Shown here in pieces: positions 23,101-44,629 of a stretch of 64,000 nt of DNA. Position 1 is the first letter of the stretch, and each line of letters opens with the position of its first letter. A model generated the notes under the pieces. That model worked only from the letters and a program-made list of their open reading frames with translations, searched no databases and was not told the DNA's origin. Source of the stretch: Arctopsyche grandis. Its lineage: Eukaryota; Arthropoda; Insecta; Trichoptera; Hydropsychidae. A program made the translations under genes and the position numbers. The stretch covers positions 30,645,206 through 30,709,205 of the forward strand of contig NC_135360.1 in the NCBI RefSeq assembly GCF_051622035.1, in the 5' to 3' direction.

Positions 23101-23236
23101 AGAGTGTGAATGAATGAACCTTGAAGGGGAGGAAGCGTTCGGGCGCGCAGGCCTCCTCGAGCAGATTCCACTTGAGTTTGAGCAGCTTCTTGTCGGAGAG
23201 GCCGAGAGCCAGACGCCGCATCGCGCCAACTTCCAT
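13608..23236 (-). CDS. ITPK1: Inositol-tetrakisphosphate 1-kinase homologue (five exons)
   Basis: Coding exons, 5' to 3' on the minus strand: 23236-23120, 17117-17019, 14806-14709, 14639-14340, 14115-13608. Reading phases match at every junction and the product is 373 residues, near the usual ITPK1 core length. ITPK1 enzymes are ATP-grasp kinases that phosphorylate inositol tris/tetrakisphosphates, mainly in the cytosol. Visible family marks are [12 protein letters not shown] near the N-terminus, [18 protein letters not shown] in exon 2, [20 protein letters not shown] in exon 3, [22 protein letters not shown] sequence in exon 4, and the Mg-binding segment FGIDIVVDN...[11 protein letters not shown] in exon 5. 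Intron 1 (about 6 kb) carries two hAT elements. Intron 2 carries a foldback and an antisense MSH6 fragment. Exon 1 is inferred from homology and a donor AAG|gttcat. A second Met lies five residues inside. Expression evidence would settle the start. Confidence 0.93.
14340..14639 (-). CDS. ITPK1: ITPK1 exon 4
   Basis: Acceptor attttag, donor AACAG|gtgtgt. Carries the central ATP-grasp segment: [19 protein letters not shown], then [20 protein letters not shown] and FVVGN. It joins exon 5 in phase (AG+A gives Arg). Confidence 0.95.
14709..14806 (-). CDS. ITPK1: ITPK1 exon 3
   Basis: Acceptor gctttcag, donor GATCG|gtaatc. Reads [20 protein letters not shown] and [13 protein letters not shown], matching the conserved hinge before the ATP-grasp core. 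It is too short to appear as a long open frame. Confidence 0.93.
15210..15955. mobile_element. Foldback element with ACATTTTGTCGCG minisatellite arms
   Basis: The terminal sequences acacgacaattggtgcaagtc and gacttgcaccaattgtcgcgt are inverted. Arms of about 200-250 bases are inverted copies that include the motif caacattttgtcgc, repeated about every 15-16 bases in the right arm (15785-15925). Between the arms are three diverged units of roughly 110 bases, each containing actaattcaatg or a variant. The minus-strand reading [14 protein letters not shown] across the arm is a repeat artefact. Confidence 0.75.
16555..16920 (+). pseudogene. MSH6/MutS-type ATPase fragment, broken
   Basis: The frame 16555-16785 reads [25 protein letters not shown], then [20 protein letters not shown] and VEELSGRG. 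These are the MutS-family ATPase signature motifs, with the Walker B DELG segment closest to MSH6. About a dozen residues normally found between VEL and NSLVL are missing, a stop follows at 16783, and only faint similarity (RLGQ...NMVEVN) continues to about 16920. No upstream MutS domains and no start are seen. It lies in ITPK1 intron 2 on the opposite strand, and is best read as a captured or retrocopied gene fragment, not a working mismatch-repair gene. Confidence 0.8.
17019..17117 (-). CDS. ITPK1: ITPK1 exon 2
   Basis: Exactly 33 codons between acceptor tttatag and donor AAA|gtgagt. Reads [20 protein letters not shown] then [13 protein letters not shown], the conserved N-terminal EEQGP...IHKLTD block of ITPK1. 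Phase 0 at both ends. Confidence 0.95.
17398..17427 (-). other. Candidate alternative first coding exon of ITPK1
   Basis: A 10-codon open frame starting with ATG ([10 protein letters not shown]) ends in a strong donor AAG|gtgagt in phase 0, 280 bases upstream of exon 2, so it could splice in frame to exon 2. It would replace the conserved exon 1. There is no homology support, and this may be chance. Confidence 0.3.
17430..18346. other. ITPK1 intron 1 sequence left of the hAT insertion
   Basis: AT-rich intron. Between 17890 and 18340 the sequence is less AT-rich with open minus-strand stretches, but no family is recognised and no splice-bounded exon fits the ITPK1 frame. Confidence 0.4.
18475..19488 (-). 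CDS. hAT transposase, C-terminal part (shifted frame)
   Basis: Open frame of about 330 residues continuing the upstream transposase after a frameshift inside 19409-19488. It begins in [11 protein letters not shown], the conserved block after the catalytic core. It ends with the hAT dimerisation domain: [20 protein letters not shown] with the conserved Glu in ASAERS, then [10 protein letters not shown]. Together with 19409-20584 it gives a protein of about 700 residues, usual for ZMYM1-like hAT transposases. As written it cannot be translated from the start codon without frameshifting. Confidence 0.88.
   Translation of the reverse strand: MDCLHTFQNLPKEYSPTRWNFTSRLSSTVQQYRSQFTDFFRHVIENCELWDTDTVIKARGFLGFLEDFQTIKLLQFFSKLFGITDVLYNILQSKSSDVLYCCKKINDVLQQLKYERDNNFEMLWNNYLNEKNDDHDRRPQRLKNYSEVEDKTSFRQLYFKIVDSIIAQVECRYSSLSKLEYFHLLCNDKYDEYKENFPNVLINKLKDFYGSLFDYIRLKNELIVLYSSSEFSEKPVHELIQFMTKNNLESGFKEVFKLGELILTIPSSTASAERSVSALKRIKTCYRGTQGQDRLCGLSLISIEKKLLVELKQKDTFYADVIEKFMSQKRRIELMYK
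19409..20584 (-). CDS. hAT transposase, N-terminal part (ZMYM1-like)
   Basis: Starts [10 protein letters not shown] at 20584 and carries, in order: a TTF-type zinc-finger region ([29 protein letters not shown]), a DUF4371-like region, the catalytic block [15 protein letters not shown] with its Asp, and [14 protein letters not shown] with the conserved Cys/His. The last residues (after FSKSSKR) are out of family because the frame shifts to the C-terminal frame. A nuclear DNA transposase acting on CAGTGGCG ends is the likely original role. Confidence 0.9.
   Translation of the reverse strand: MANSVQDILTIPFSNRSFEIKLKIIKDGKPCPSLPNLSSLHKEKTKVYTRHFCVSNYKKFEWITGCEIRSKLFCWPCLLFSKDINVWNKEGFADLNHLTAALKKHEGSQAHVQSFLSIQMFGKQRIDVLIDSQRKAEISRHNEQVNKNRDVLKRIINAIIYLGKQELSLRGHDESCNSVNKGNYIEYLNALREYDSVLDTHLNTATTFRGTSPSIQNDIIEAIAHVIKVHIKNEVESASFVAIILDETSDIMTKSQLSTVLRFVCKGNVHERFISFTDVSADKTSNGLFRHVVNIVEEFKIQDKLVGQTYDGASVMSGHVNGLQSKVLNAYPFALFTHCYAHVLNLVLQQGLSDIKESKSFFQTLNGLSTYFSKSSKRVFTHKVEFYISFK
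21257..22613. mobile_element. Non-autonomous hAT element with perfect 8-bp target duplication
   Basis: The ends CAGTGGCGGACT and AGTCCGCCACTG are inverted and share CAGTGGCGGA with the hAT 220 bases to the left. AAGATATG flanks both sides (21249-21256 and 22614-22621). The interior has G-runs and a ggcccac motif near both ends but no transposase frame, so it would depend on a transposase in trans. Confidence 0.92.
22845..22872. repeat. (TG)n microsatellite
   Basis: Short imperfect run of tg dinucleotides, downstream of ITPK1 exon 1 within intron 1. Confidence 0.85.
23020..23110. repeat. (GAAT)n / (GAAA) microsatellite beside ITPK1 exon 1
   Basis: About 80 bases of gaatga/aagaatga units begin within 10 bases of the exon 1 donor, so the repeat lies at the 5' end of intron 1. 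The Ser-Phe-Ile-His repeat seen in translation on the minus strand is an artefact of reading through it. Confidence 0.93.
23120..23236 (-). CDS. ITPK1: ITPK1 exon 1 (start)
   Basis: ATG at 23236 opens [17 protein letters not shown], followed by [18 protein letters not shown], matching the N-terminal WLSEKKIKKL-type helix of ITPK1 proteins. Donor AAG|gttcat. Exon 1 joins exon 2 in phase 0 to give ...[15 protein letters not shown]. An upstream out-of-frame ATG (atgtcgcgtcatgg) overlaps the start region. The surrounding DNA is GC-rich, consistent with a 5' end. Confidence 0.87.
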
Positions 23237-23446
23237 GACGCGACATCACCCGTGACGCGTCACCCGTCACCCGCCAAGCGCCGAGGAGACCACACACGGC
23301 GCCACTCGGACGCACACTGACGTTTCTCTCACAACACGCACTGCTGCCAACTACCCACTGGCGACCAGCAAATGCCATCCACTGGCTTGGCCATAGCGTT
23401 CGTTTATACGCACACAGCTGACGGCACTGTTTTATTCTCCTCTTTG
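23237..23446 (-). promoter_or_regulatory. Probable ITPK1 5' UTR/promoter region
   Basis: GC-rich compared with its surroundings, with a gtgacgcgtcacccgtcacccgc repeat just upstream of the ATG. No obvious TATA box. Only about 210 bases separate the start codon from the target duplication of the nested hAT cluster, so promoter elements must be compact or lie inside transposon DNA. Confidence 0.4.
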
Positions 23447-23871
23447 ATCTAGATCAGTGGTTCTTAACCTTGTTGGAGGTACTGAACCCTACCAGTTTCA
23501 TATGCGCATTTACCGAACCCTTCTTAATTGGAAAAATAAAATATGATTTTTTTCAAATTCAAAACATAGGTATCTTATTATCGTTTTTATATAATGATTT
23601 AGTCGACGGACACTCGTAATTATGTATTTAAAGCATTTTATTATTCTTTACGTAAGAAAAAGTAACGCTGATCAATCGAATTTAATTGCATTATTACTTG
23701 AATAAGTTGAATTAATTACATAAATGGCGTATTGATTGCTGTTCGTCAGTGCTTTGTCGCATTGGATTATTACTATAATCTCACAAAGATCATTATATCT
23801 TCTGTAATCTAATTGTAAATATATGGATGTATTTTTTACACAATTCATTAATCAATCAATATATTGTGGCG

Positions 23872-24525
23872 GCTCGCTTATACGACATGGTCGAGTTTGG
23901 TTGCCTTCCTGCGAGTGGGGACCAACCCGGCTGGGTTCGGAGAGCCACTACTCACTCTGTCTTCAGCTGTCATATAATAAACACGTGCATTAACATGCCA
24001 GTCGTCTCATTCGTTCATCCTCCATAATATATATATATATAATATTGTAAGACAGGGAAGGTATGTTGACCGTATCCCGGTCTAACGAAACACGTGTTGT
24101 GTAGTTTGAAAGAGGATCGTTTATTTGCGTTCAATTGGTACAATGGTTATTGTATGTACGAAGAGGTTTCTTCGGAGATGTGATCTGTTTGAACTCCAGA
24201 GGCTCACTCTGCCGGTGGAGGTTGCTGCGTTGCTTTATAAACGTTTTGGGTTGAAATGTGCCGTGTGCACATCTTTTGTTCTTGGTACTCGCGCTGCCCT
24301 AGTTATGTTTTATGGGTTCATACGCCTGGACGTAGTTCGTGGTTTTTATGGGTTCAGTGTGTTCTTCCTTTGTTTCCCAGATACGTGCATAGAAACACGT
24401 GTCGACCTTTTGACGAGGCGAGCGTGTGCCATGCGTTAATGACTTTCCTGGATATGTGTCGCAGTGACCTGATGAGATCATTTCAGTTGTACTATATGCC
24501 TACAATATATATGTATATCAAGTAA
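23872..24525. other. Unassigned insert-like DNA inside the outer hAT
   Basis: tgtggcggctcgc at 23872 and a later aataaacacgtgcattaac with tcctcca near 24023 resemble a short LTR. What follows to 24525 differs in composition from the hAT flanks and contains plus-strand open stretches without recognisable motifs. I could not define ends or target duplications. Confidence 0.3.
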
Positions 24526-24893
24526 TAAGAAAAAACAAATGAATTCCTAGGAAAATAATTTAAATATTTTATTCATTTCTTTTTTAAAAACAAGATCATA
24601 ATTATATCGCACTTATAGGAAATGCTCTAAAAATATTTGCAATGGAAGATAAACGAAAGTGTAATTAAATATGCTTAATTCCTGTTAATTTATAATATCT
24701 ACATACATACAGTGTTGTTATTGAAGCTAAGCAATTAAAATTACACAACAATTCACAGAAACTTTTCGATAGATGTTTCAGGTGATAGATAGGTGTCTCA
24801 AAAGAAAGTTTATATTTAGTGGATCGATTAAAAAAAAAGTAAGCCGTGTATCGAAAATTGTTTATTAATTATTTAAGTACACAATTTGGGAAT

Positions 24894-25103
24894 TTATTTC
24901 TTAAAAATAATACCGTCCAAATGAAGACCCTTGGGTTCGCGGCACTCATTTAATCGAACAGTAGAATTACTTATGACGGCTCGGCAGGTGGACTCAGTGA
25001 TGGCTGCCATTTCGTGACGGATATTTTCTTTCAAATACGCCAGGGAAGTCGGTTTATTGACAAAAACTTTAGATTTAAGATAACCCCATAGGAAAAAGTC
25101 CAT
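24894..25103 (-). pseudogene. Mariner-type transposase, C-terminal piece
   Basis: Reads MDFFLWGYLKSKVFVNKPTS, then LKENIRHEMAAITESTCRAV, ending at a natural stop after IIFKK. DFFLWG normally follows PRSPDLTP in this transposase family, and its first Asp is the third catalytic acid. The matching upstream part is beyond the nested hAT. Confidence 0.85.
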
Positions 25104-25108
25104 AGGGG

Positions 25109-26178
25109 CATGAGCGCCCGCAGAAAATTTTCTAAGGGGGGGGGGGCAAAATATTTTTAGTAATGTTTTAATGTAGTTTTAATTTACTGTAGCGTATTTG
25201 TATGGTGGACGAACGGACAGGACACTGTAGTAATGAAGGGCATACTGAAGCAACAATTTTTTTATTAACACAATATATGTATATAACAAAAAATATTACA
25301 ACATAAATTTAAAATAAAATTTATTCTTTAAACAAGAACTGAAATCGTCTGTTATCGCTACCAAACATATCGACAATTTTGTCCATAAAGTCTTTTTTGT
25401 TACAGTTCACTTTGTGTCTGTGTACGATTAACATGCACAATTTAGACAGACGTTCATCTGACATTGTAGATCTAAGCCATATTTTTACACGACGTAATGT
25501 GCTGAACGATCGCTCCACCGTACATGTTGTTACTGGTAATGTTAGCAAAACTAGTAAGGCATACCTGACACTCGGATTAAACGTTGTAAAAGGTAACAAG
25601 TCGATGAAATTTTATATTCTCGCGTTTTCCAAAAATCAAACCAACTCAAGGCTTCAGTTTCAAAATTATCAATGTGGTATACCTGATTAATAGTAGACAT
25701 TATATCCTTAAGCTGTTGACGATTCTGTTGAAGGATGTAGCAACGCTAAGTTAAATTGTGCACGGTTGGCTTCACATAATCGACTCTCCATTGAGTTAAT
25801 TAGAGAATCTAAGTATGGAATGTAAACTGTTTGTCTGAAGTACTCTTCAACACTTATGGTTCCCGGATTACTTCGATGCTTTTGTCTTCCACAATGTCTT
25901 GGGATAATCAATTCAATATCCACTTTCTGTGCGAGTTGTACTGTTTTCTCAAAAATATCCCTGAAATAGTTATCGGAATCACCTCGGTGAAGTTTTACTA
26001 CACTGAGCAGGCTTTGAACTTGCAGTTGGGCTTCTGGAAGATCAACTTGAACAGCTTGAAGAGCCTGAGTAACTGGTTCCAGTATGGCAGAGTACTGCGA
26101 CTATTATTTGACTATTTTCAATCAATCCAGGGGGGGCACGTGCCCCCCTTGCCCCCCCCCCCCCTGCGGGCGCCCATG
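25109..26178 (-). mobile_element. Inner hAT deletion derivative inside the mariner element
   Basis: The ends CATGAGCGCCCGCAG and CTGCGGGCGCCCATG are inverted. The flanks catagggg (25101-25108) and catatggg (26179-26186) match at 7 of 8 bases, as expected for an 8-bp hAT duplication with one later change. G-runs lie just inside both ends. Two remnants of a hAT transposase are inside, and the remainder has been deleted. Confidence 0.87.
25321..25923 (-). pseudogene. hAT transposase remnants (C-terminal half)
   Basis: The piece at 25923-25708 reads IIPRHCGRQKHRSNPGTISV then EYFRQTVYIPYLDSLINSME, a ZMYM1-like internal region. The piece at 25599-25321 reads LPVTTCTVERSFSTLRRVKI then STMSDERLSKLCMLIVHR, the hAT dimerisation domain with its conserved Glu. 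A gap and frame change separate the two. There is no N-terminal or catalytic part. Confidence 0.87.
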
Positions 26179-26400
26179 CATATGGGTTAAATCAGGACTG
26201 CGTGGAGGCCAATTTATGTCACCTCTCCTGGAGATCAATTTGCCTGAGGAAATTTCACGAACTCGTGGCAGAGACTTATTGGAAGTGTGTGGCGTTGCTC
26301 CGTCCTGTTGGAACCATGTTCTTTGGTTATAGCCAGGAAAGTTTTGCAGTTCAGGCACCAAGAAGTTGTCTAACATCTCCACATAACGCTCTGAATATAA
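26179..26400 (-). pseudogene. Mariner-type transposase, catalytic-core piece
   Basis: Reads YVEMLDNFLVPEL, WFQQDGATPHTSN (second catalytic Asp) and WPPRSPDLTHM, then meets the inner hAT exactly where DFFLWG should follow. Upstream N-terminal helix-turn-helix sequence is missing or decayed before the right terminal repeat. Confidence 0.85.
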
Positions 26401-26534
26401 ATATAAACTTTCTTTTGAGACAGCCTGTATTTTAGTGGTGCACAAAATGAACATTACTGTGATAACAAAACAAAACCATTGAAACATGATTTTCACACAA
26501 AAACAAAAACATAATAATTAATATTTACTGCAAA

Positions 26535-26822
26535 TCAGTGTGGCTTCTGCTGTTGCCTTTCAGAGACCTTGGCAAGTGCCACTCTCGTGTCATTTTCGCA
26601 ACAAAGTCTGTTCCTTTTCTTCGTTTTTATGTCCAGCATCCTCGAAAAGGATTGCTCGCAAAGATATGTTGTAACAAACGGTATTAAAATCTCTAGAGCT
26701 TTCTTAGCAGTAACAGGGTACGTTACCATTTTTTGACACCAAAACGTTGAGAGCGTTGTTGTTCTGAAGTGTTGCTGTTGAACCTGGCTCTGCTGAATTT
26801 CCACCGAACCCCTGGGGTTCAA
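26535..26822 (-). pseudogene. ZBED5/SCAND3-like hAT transposase remnant
   Basis: Reads FWCQKMVTYPVTAKKALEIL, IPFVTTYLCEQSFSRMLDIK and TKKRNRL, the dimerisation end of ZBED5/SCAND3-like hAT transposases, a different lineage from the inner hAT. It belongs to the outer element, whose right end is 26 bases away. Confidence 0.83.
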
Positions 26823-26964
26823 TCGAACCCAGGTTAAGAACCATTGATCTAGATTCTAGTATAAGGTCAACATTCGTACTGATTTACCAGGACAGTACTG
26901 GTTTTTTGGTCATCTGTCCTGGTAAGTCGTGAGATAAAACTAGTACATTTTTTTTATCTAATAT

Positions 26965-27443
26965 TTATTTATTTATTTTTTACAATTTTGCCATATTGAC
27001 ATTACAGATAAGCTCCACGTCGTGACTATGGCTAATTTATTACAAGACATTGAAATCTTATAATTAACGAGACATTTAAATACATAATTATTACACATGT
27101 AAATTGAAACAATACCTAACATCTATGGTCAGATATTACAAACATCGTATAAATACGATTAATAACATTTTTTATGTAACAATACGAATTTTTACATTCG
27201 ATAAACAACCACAGAGACATCTATGGTGAGAAATCTGGCGAAACCTGAGGTATAACAATAACTCAAGGTTTGCAACAGAAAATTAGGAAGGACAAGTCAA
27301 TTTTACATGAACCATTTCAATGAAAAAGAAACGATCGACCTCGACAAACCAAGGTCTGGCCAACAACGAGACGCTTAGTGGGAATCGATCCCGTGACATC
27401 AAGCACGAATTAATTCAATACTCACCACTAAACCACGCTGCTG
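26965..27443 (-). mobile_element. tRNA-headed SINE, minus strand, GCCATA hairpin tail
   Basis: The head at the right end carries the reverse complement of the A box (ccactaaaccacgctg) and B box (gggaatcgatcccgtg). The body shares tttcattgaaatggttc and the atctatggt/gatgtct motifs. The tail near 26989-27032 pairs gccatagtcac with a gaca/atggc partner and ends in (AAATA)n. This tail type differs from those of the SINEs at 31873 and 53357. Confidence 0.75.
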
Positions 27444-27444
27444 G

Positions 27445-29570
27445 TTATATGGATAAATATCCAAATTTTTCGGCGAAAATGATGGCGGAATAATCCGTTT
27501 ACCACATATGTACATATATACATATTTTCTAAAACCTTGAACGGGGTCCTTTCTTTTTTTTAACAGCAACATTAATTTGTAAGGAATAGCACTGGATAAT
27601 TAAAAATTCTTAAATGAATTTCAATAAAATATTTTTATTATATAAATACATAATTACAATATTACAAGTACAGTAAAAAATATTAAAACAATAGCACATA
27701 CAGAATTGAGAAATGAGAAAATATATTATGTAAATTTAAAGCAAATAATGTTAAATTTTACAATATTAACATTATATTACACATATATAATATATTATAT
27801 TCCGGACATTAGTATCCATAATTAGTGATAAGCGAGAATAAATTTTCTTAATAATAAATATTTTTCAACTCTTAGGTTGTTTTTTTACAATTACACTTTA
27901 GGCCACATAGAAACTAACTTGCAATATTATTAGTATGACTAAACTATGACTGGAGTTAATTTTTATTAGGCAATTAATTCTTATCTACCAATAAACATTA
28001 AATTACATTAATCTAGCACTATAGATAATTTCAACAAAAGATTTATTAATCAATATTCGCAAAAAAAAATGATTCAACCATGAAATAAAGACTGGACGAC
28101 AACTATCATCGGCAAACAGAAAATTCAAAGCTTTGGCTACTTCATTTAATTTTATAAATACCAAATACAGAGGTAATTACTAATATAATAACTATAAATT
28201 TTACCTTCTAAATTTACTAATACAACATCTAAAAAGCGAATGATTAGAATCATACAATTTTGACCCATCAGTTGTAGAATTTTTCATGATATCAAAAGCT
28301 CAACTTACGTACATAATTGTTTACTAGGCACTTAAGCACTACTATATACCTGTATTGTGAACATGTTTTTAAAAAGTAAACTAATCCATAAAATAATACA
28401 GACAGATTACATGAAATGGGTCGCAAAAATATACGTATTTTCAATTTAATAAATTGCTAATTCGTTAGATTTGTTTAATTATAGTCATAAATGCAAATAA
28501 ACCAAAGTTATCGAGTAAATTTGAGGAAAATTTGGGCAATGGATTACTATAATATATCATACAATACACTTTTACATCATACGTACATATATTTTTATAC
28601 AATATTGAATTATATATTTGCTATAGGTATAAATTTGTAATAAAATAGCACAAAATACTCAGAAATAAGGCTTCTTTATAGTTTGTTTGAGGCTATCATC
28701 ATGCAATAGTGCAGTTGAAATATTAAACTACTATTAATCGAAGGATTTGTGCAAAAATTTTAGTATCTATTCAATGATGAAAAGTGCACATAATTTAAGG
28801 CTATATATTTATTGTATCATATATTGTGTGTCCGATCAGTGCTTGAAGCGGAAGAATAAAGGTTGATCTTGCCGCATATCGATCTCTGTGCTGTTAAAAG
28901 TTGTTAGACACCACTACATTACTATCACGAAACAAATCCTCTCTCTCTAGACTTGAGTACAATTTTGTCAAATATTGTTCAATTTTAAAAATTATCATAC
29001 TAATAAAGTTTAAAAAATATCTCAAATTTTTACACGTTTCGTTTAAATTTTTAGCACCTACTTGTAAAGAGATACAAAAGATCTATCTATCTCACCATGG
29101 GTAACGTAAGACTAAGATTCCAATATATTACAAAATAAATATTCATCAGAATAATATTACATACAATTTTATAAGCGCGAACAATATACATCGTCTTGGT
29201 GCGTGTTTGCATTTATTTAAATAAATCATTAGATAAATAAACGAAATAAACTATTAAGACGCAAAAAATAAGCAAAATATTCACTTAAAATCTGTATTCT
29301 ATTACAATGTAAAAGTGACTTAGACTGAGACACAAAAAATCATCATAATTGATATACAATTTGTTACACAATGTATAAAAATAGCAATGTTTTTTTAAAT
29401 ATTTCTTTTGATAAAAATATTATGTATTTATTTCACATACATATGATAGTCGTAGTTCATATTTTTTTCCCATACTCAAAAGTGCAAATATTTTATGTAT
29501 TATATAAATCAAGTATAATATATCAAAAATAGATATTACAAATACGTGGAATTATCGTGTAATTTATTTA
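27445..29570. other. AT-rich 3' flank of vinculin, no gene recognised
   Basis: More than 2 kb of very AT-rich DNA with few repeats, no splice-bounded exon and no coding motifs. Because it follows the vinculin stop and is poor in transposons, part of it could belong to a long vinculin 3' UTR. AATAAA-type signals on the minus strand occur several times, including near 31160 and 27625. Confidence 0.4.
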
Positions 29571-29571
29571 A

Positions 29572-30423
29572 CCCTTTGAATGCTGACCAACGCCGATCGG
29601 CGTTTTGCCAACAAGTCCATAGGCCTCAAAAACGCGGATAGGCGTTGTATTTTGTACAAAGTAAACAAGAATACTATCCGCTAAGCCTTTAAAGGTAGCA
29701 TTGAAAAAAAATGCATTGAACATGGGTTGTGTAATCCGTGTCATTCATTTTTCAACGTTTATAAAGACTGGTTTACAGCAGAATTTCTGAATTTATAACC
29801 ATAGCAGAATTTCTAACTGCTGAGTATTTTAGATTGTGGCTTGGCATTTAGATTGTAAGCATTACATTTTAGCAACAATGAAGAAAATGGAACTAGTTTT
29901 GGAAAGATACATTCATTAATAGGCTTCTTTTGTTTATTTTATATTGTTGCAAGATATATTAGAGAGTCTAAACACACCTTTACAAAACTCGAAATCCTCG
30001 GCGGTAGTTATCTAGGGTTTGTTCAGATTAGCTACAATTTGTATTACAAACCTCCTTTACGTTTCACTTAAGATTACAATTCAGGAAAAAATTTGCCTCT
30101 TATCCGATCGTTTTCATACTTTGCCATATTGCTCATTTTGGTCATCAATATAAGTAAATGGATCCCCCGCCATTACGATAGAGATAAAATATTGTTTAAG
30201 ACGCGTTTGAAGTTTGCAAATTTGAAATCTGGGTCAGGTCTATGTAGTCTTTAGTTTTATACACAGATGGCGGTAGTAAAAAAACATAGATGGCGGTAGT
30301 AAAATAAAATTATTGGTATTTTTATTATTCAAAATAATAATTATACCTGCTTTCTATTGGATTTCTAAATAATTCCAGTTGGACAGAAAAGTTTCAACAG
30401 AAAAGACGTCAGCGCTCAAAGGG
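29572..30423. mobile_element. TTAA-flanked MITE (piggyBac-like ends), copy 1
   Basis: Starts ccctttgaatgctgac, ends gtcagcgctcaaaggg, and is flanked by TTAA at 29568-29571 and 30424-30427. A shorter inverted relative sits at 40141-40732. Shared internal marks are aacgccgatcggcgtt near one end and gaaatcctcggcggtagtt in the middle. No transposase frame. Confidence 0.82.
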
Positions 30424-30427
30424 TTAA

Positions 30428-31238
30428 ATAAAATAAAATAGAAAATAAATCTTATGAAAAATTTGTCATATTAAAAGCTCTGAATTTTGTAACTGTATTA
30501 ATATTTTAAGTATTATAGTGGCTACTGATTCGGTTAAAGACAGATTATAATAAGTTGATTTGAAAAATATAATATCATTTAATCCTTATTCTATTAACCT
30601 AAGCTTCATTATAAAATTGGCACTCTGTTTTTTGTCAATCAGAACATCCGACCTGACATTAAAATACGTATTTAATCCTAACAGCACTAGAATCTTCAGA
30701 TATTCAACGAGCTAGCACTGGAGGAGTTACACAAAACTATTCTTGAAAATTTTTAGCCAATTAATCATGTTAAATGTTTAAAAATTTAATATCATTAATA
30801 AAAAAAATGAAGACTACAATTCATCGAAAATGATACAAAACATGAAAAATAAATAAAGTTTTAAACCTTTGTTTATGACTACTTTTTCTTAAAAATAAAT
30901 ATGAAGAAATTTAACGACAGATTGAAACGAAAATCGTCCAAAAAATAAATAAAATTTGATTCAATCAACACAATAAATACATTTTGTAATCTATTCCAAT
31001 CGATTATTTATGACATATTTCAATTCATCAGTATATCAAAATATATTTCAACACATTTTCAAAAGCTTTGTCACTGTTACAAGTAACTACATTTTCAATA
31101 GTCAAAGATTTATAATATTATAAACAATACACTAGGATCAAAGGCAAATATTTAAGCTAAATTTATTTTTTATGATTATAAAAATCGTTGTAAGCTGCTC
31201 TTTTTTGAATACATTACAAAATACTAAAAATAAAATCA
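30428..31238 (-). other. Vinculin 3' UTR region
   Basis: Directly downstream of the vinculin stop. Minus-strand AATAAA-type polyadenylation signals occur near 31159-31164 and again further down. No other gene is seen. The actual cleavage site cannot be chosen from sequence alone. Confidence 0.5.
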
Positions 31239-43921
<12,683 letters not shown>

Positions 43922-44629
43922 CTGGAAAAATGAAAAGAAAAATTAAAAATCAGCTCAATTTAATTACATCATACTTCACACGCTCGATATATGTACATTC
44001 CCACGATTTCCGGACTCAAATGGCGGAACGGAATGGAGGAAAAATTCGAAATTAAATTAATTATGGTCTAAGAAGTTTGACGCTCCGTTATTCGGTGTTT
44101 TCACATACAAATTTGACCACTTGACCCACTCGAGTGAATTTTGCGGAACACCTCGAGTGCAATTCAAAAATTACGGGAAGTGAGTAATTGAATAATGCCA
44201 GTGATTGTTCAGACGTATATACAGTAGCAAGGGGATATGTTTATATTCTGCAGAATATTATTTTATTTTATTTATTTATTTATTTAATATACTTGAGGGA
44301 GGCGGCAAAGCCGATAGACCCAAGGGGTTTGATCATACATAATTTATCAATTTATACATATTTGCAAAGAGTAAATATAAAAAAATAACAGAAATACGAT
44401 TTTGGGAAAGAAGAATTACAGAAATCCTTTAGTTTTTAAAAAAATATCAAGCTTATTCTTAAAAATATTAACGTTACCAGAGGTAACCATATTATTGTTA
44501 AGACTATTCCAAATTGAAACCACTCTGTTTGAAAAGAAGGAATCTCTGATCAATTTATTAGATTTTTCTTTTTGGAGTCTAAGCGAGTGACTTCTGAGGT
44601 GAGTTTTCGTTGAATGCAATAAGATTAGA

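Larger units (their letters stand above)
24792..26427 (-). mobile_element. Tc1/mariner-type element, interrupted
   Basis: The terminal inverted repeats share tgtctcaaaagaaagttt (left near 24795) and aaactttcttttgagaca (right near 26407), with TA outside each end (24790-24791 and 26428-26429). The left terminus has lost a base or two. The minus-strand transposase is split by a hAT insertion: the part with FQQDGATPHT lies to the right and the part starting DFFLWGYLKSKV to the left. Confidence 0.85.
23455..26846 (-). mobile_element. Outer hAT element of a three-level nest
   Basis: The ends CAGTGGTTCTTAACCTTG and CAGGTTAAGAACCATTG are inverted and flanked by ATCTAGAT at 23447-23454 and 26847-26854 (8/8). 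A C-terminal transposase remnant lies at 26535-26822. A mariner-type element (24792-26427) is inserted inside, and a second hAT (25109-26178) is inserted in that. About 1.3 kb on the left (23530-24790) is non-coding or of unknown origin. Confidence 0.9.

Noticed and set aside
22887..23378. 163-codon minus-strand frame with Ser-Phe-Ile-His repeats
   Set aside because: Reads through the (GAAT)n microsatellite in a frame different from ITPK1 exon 1.
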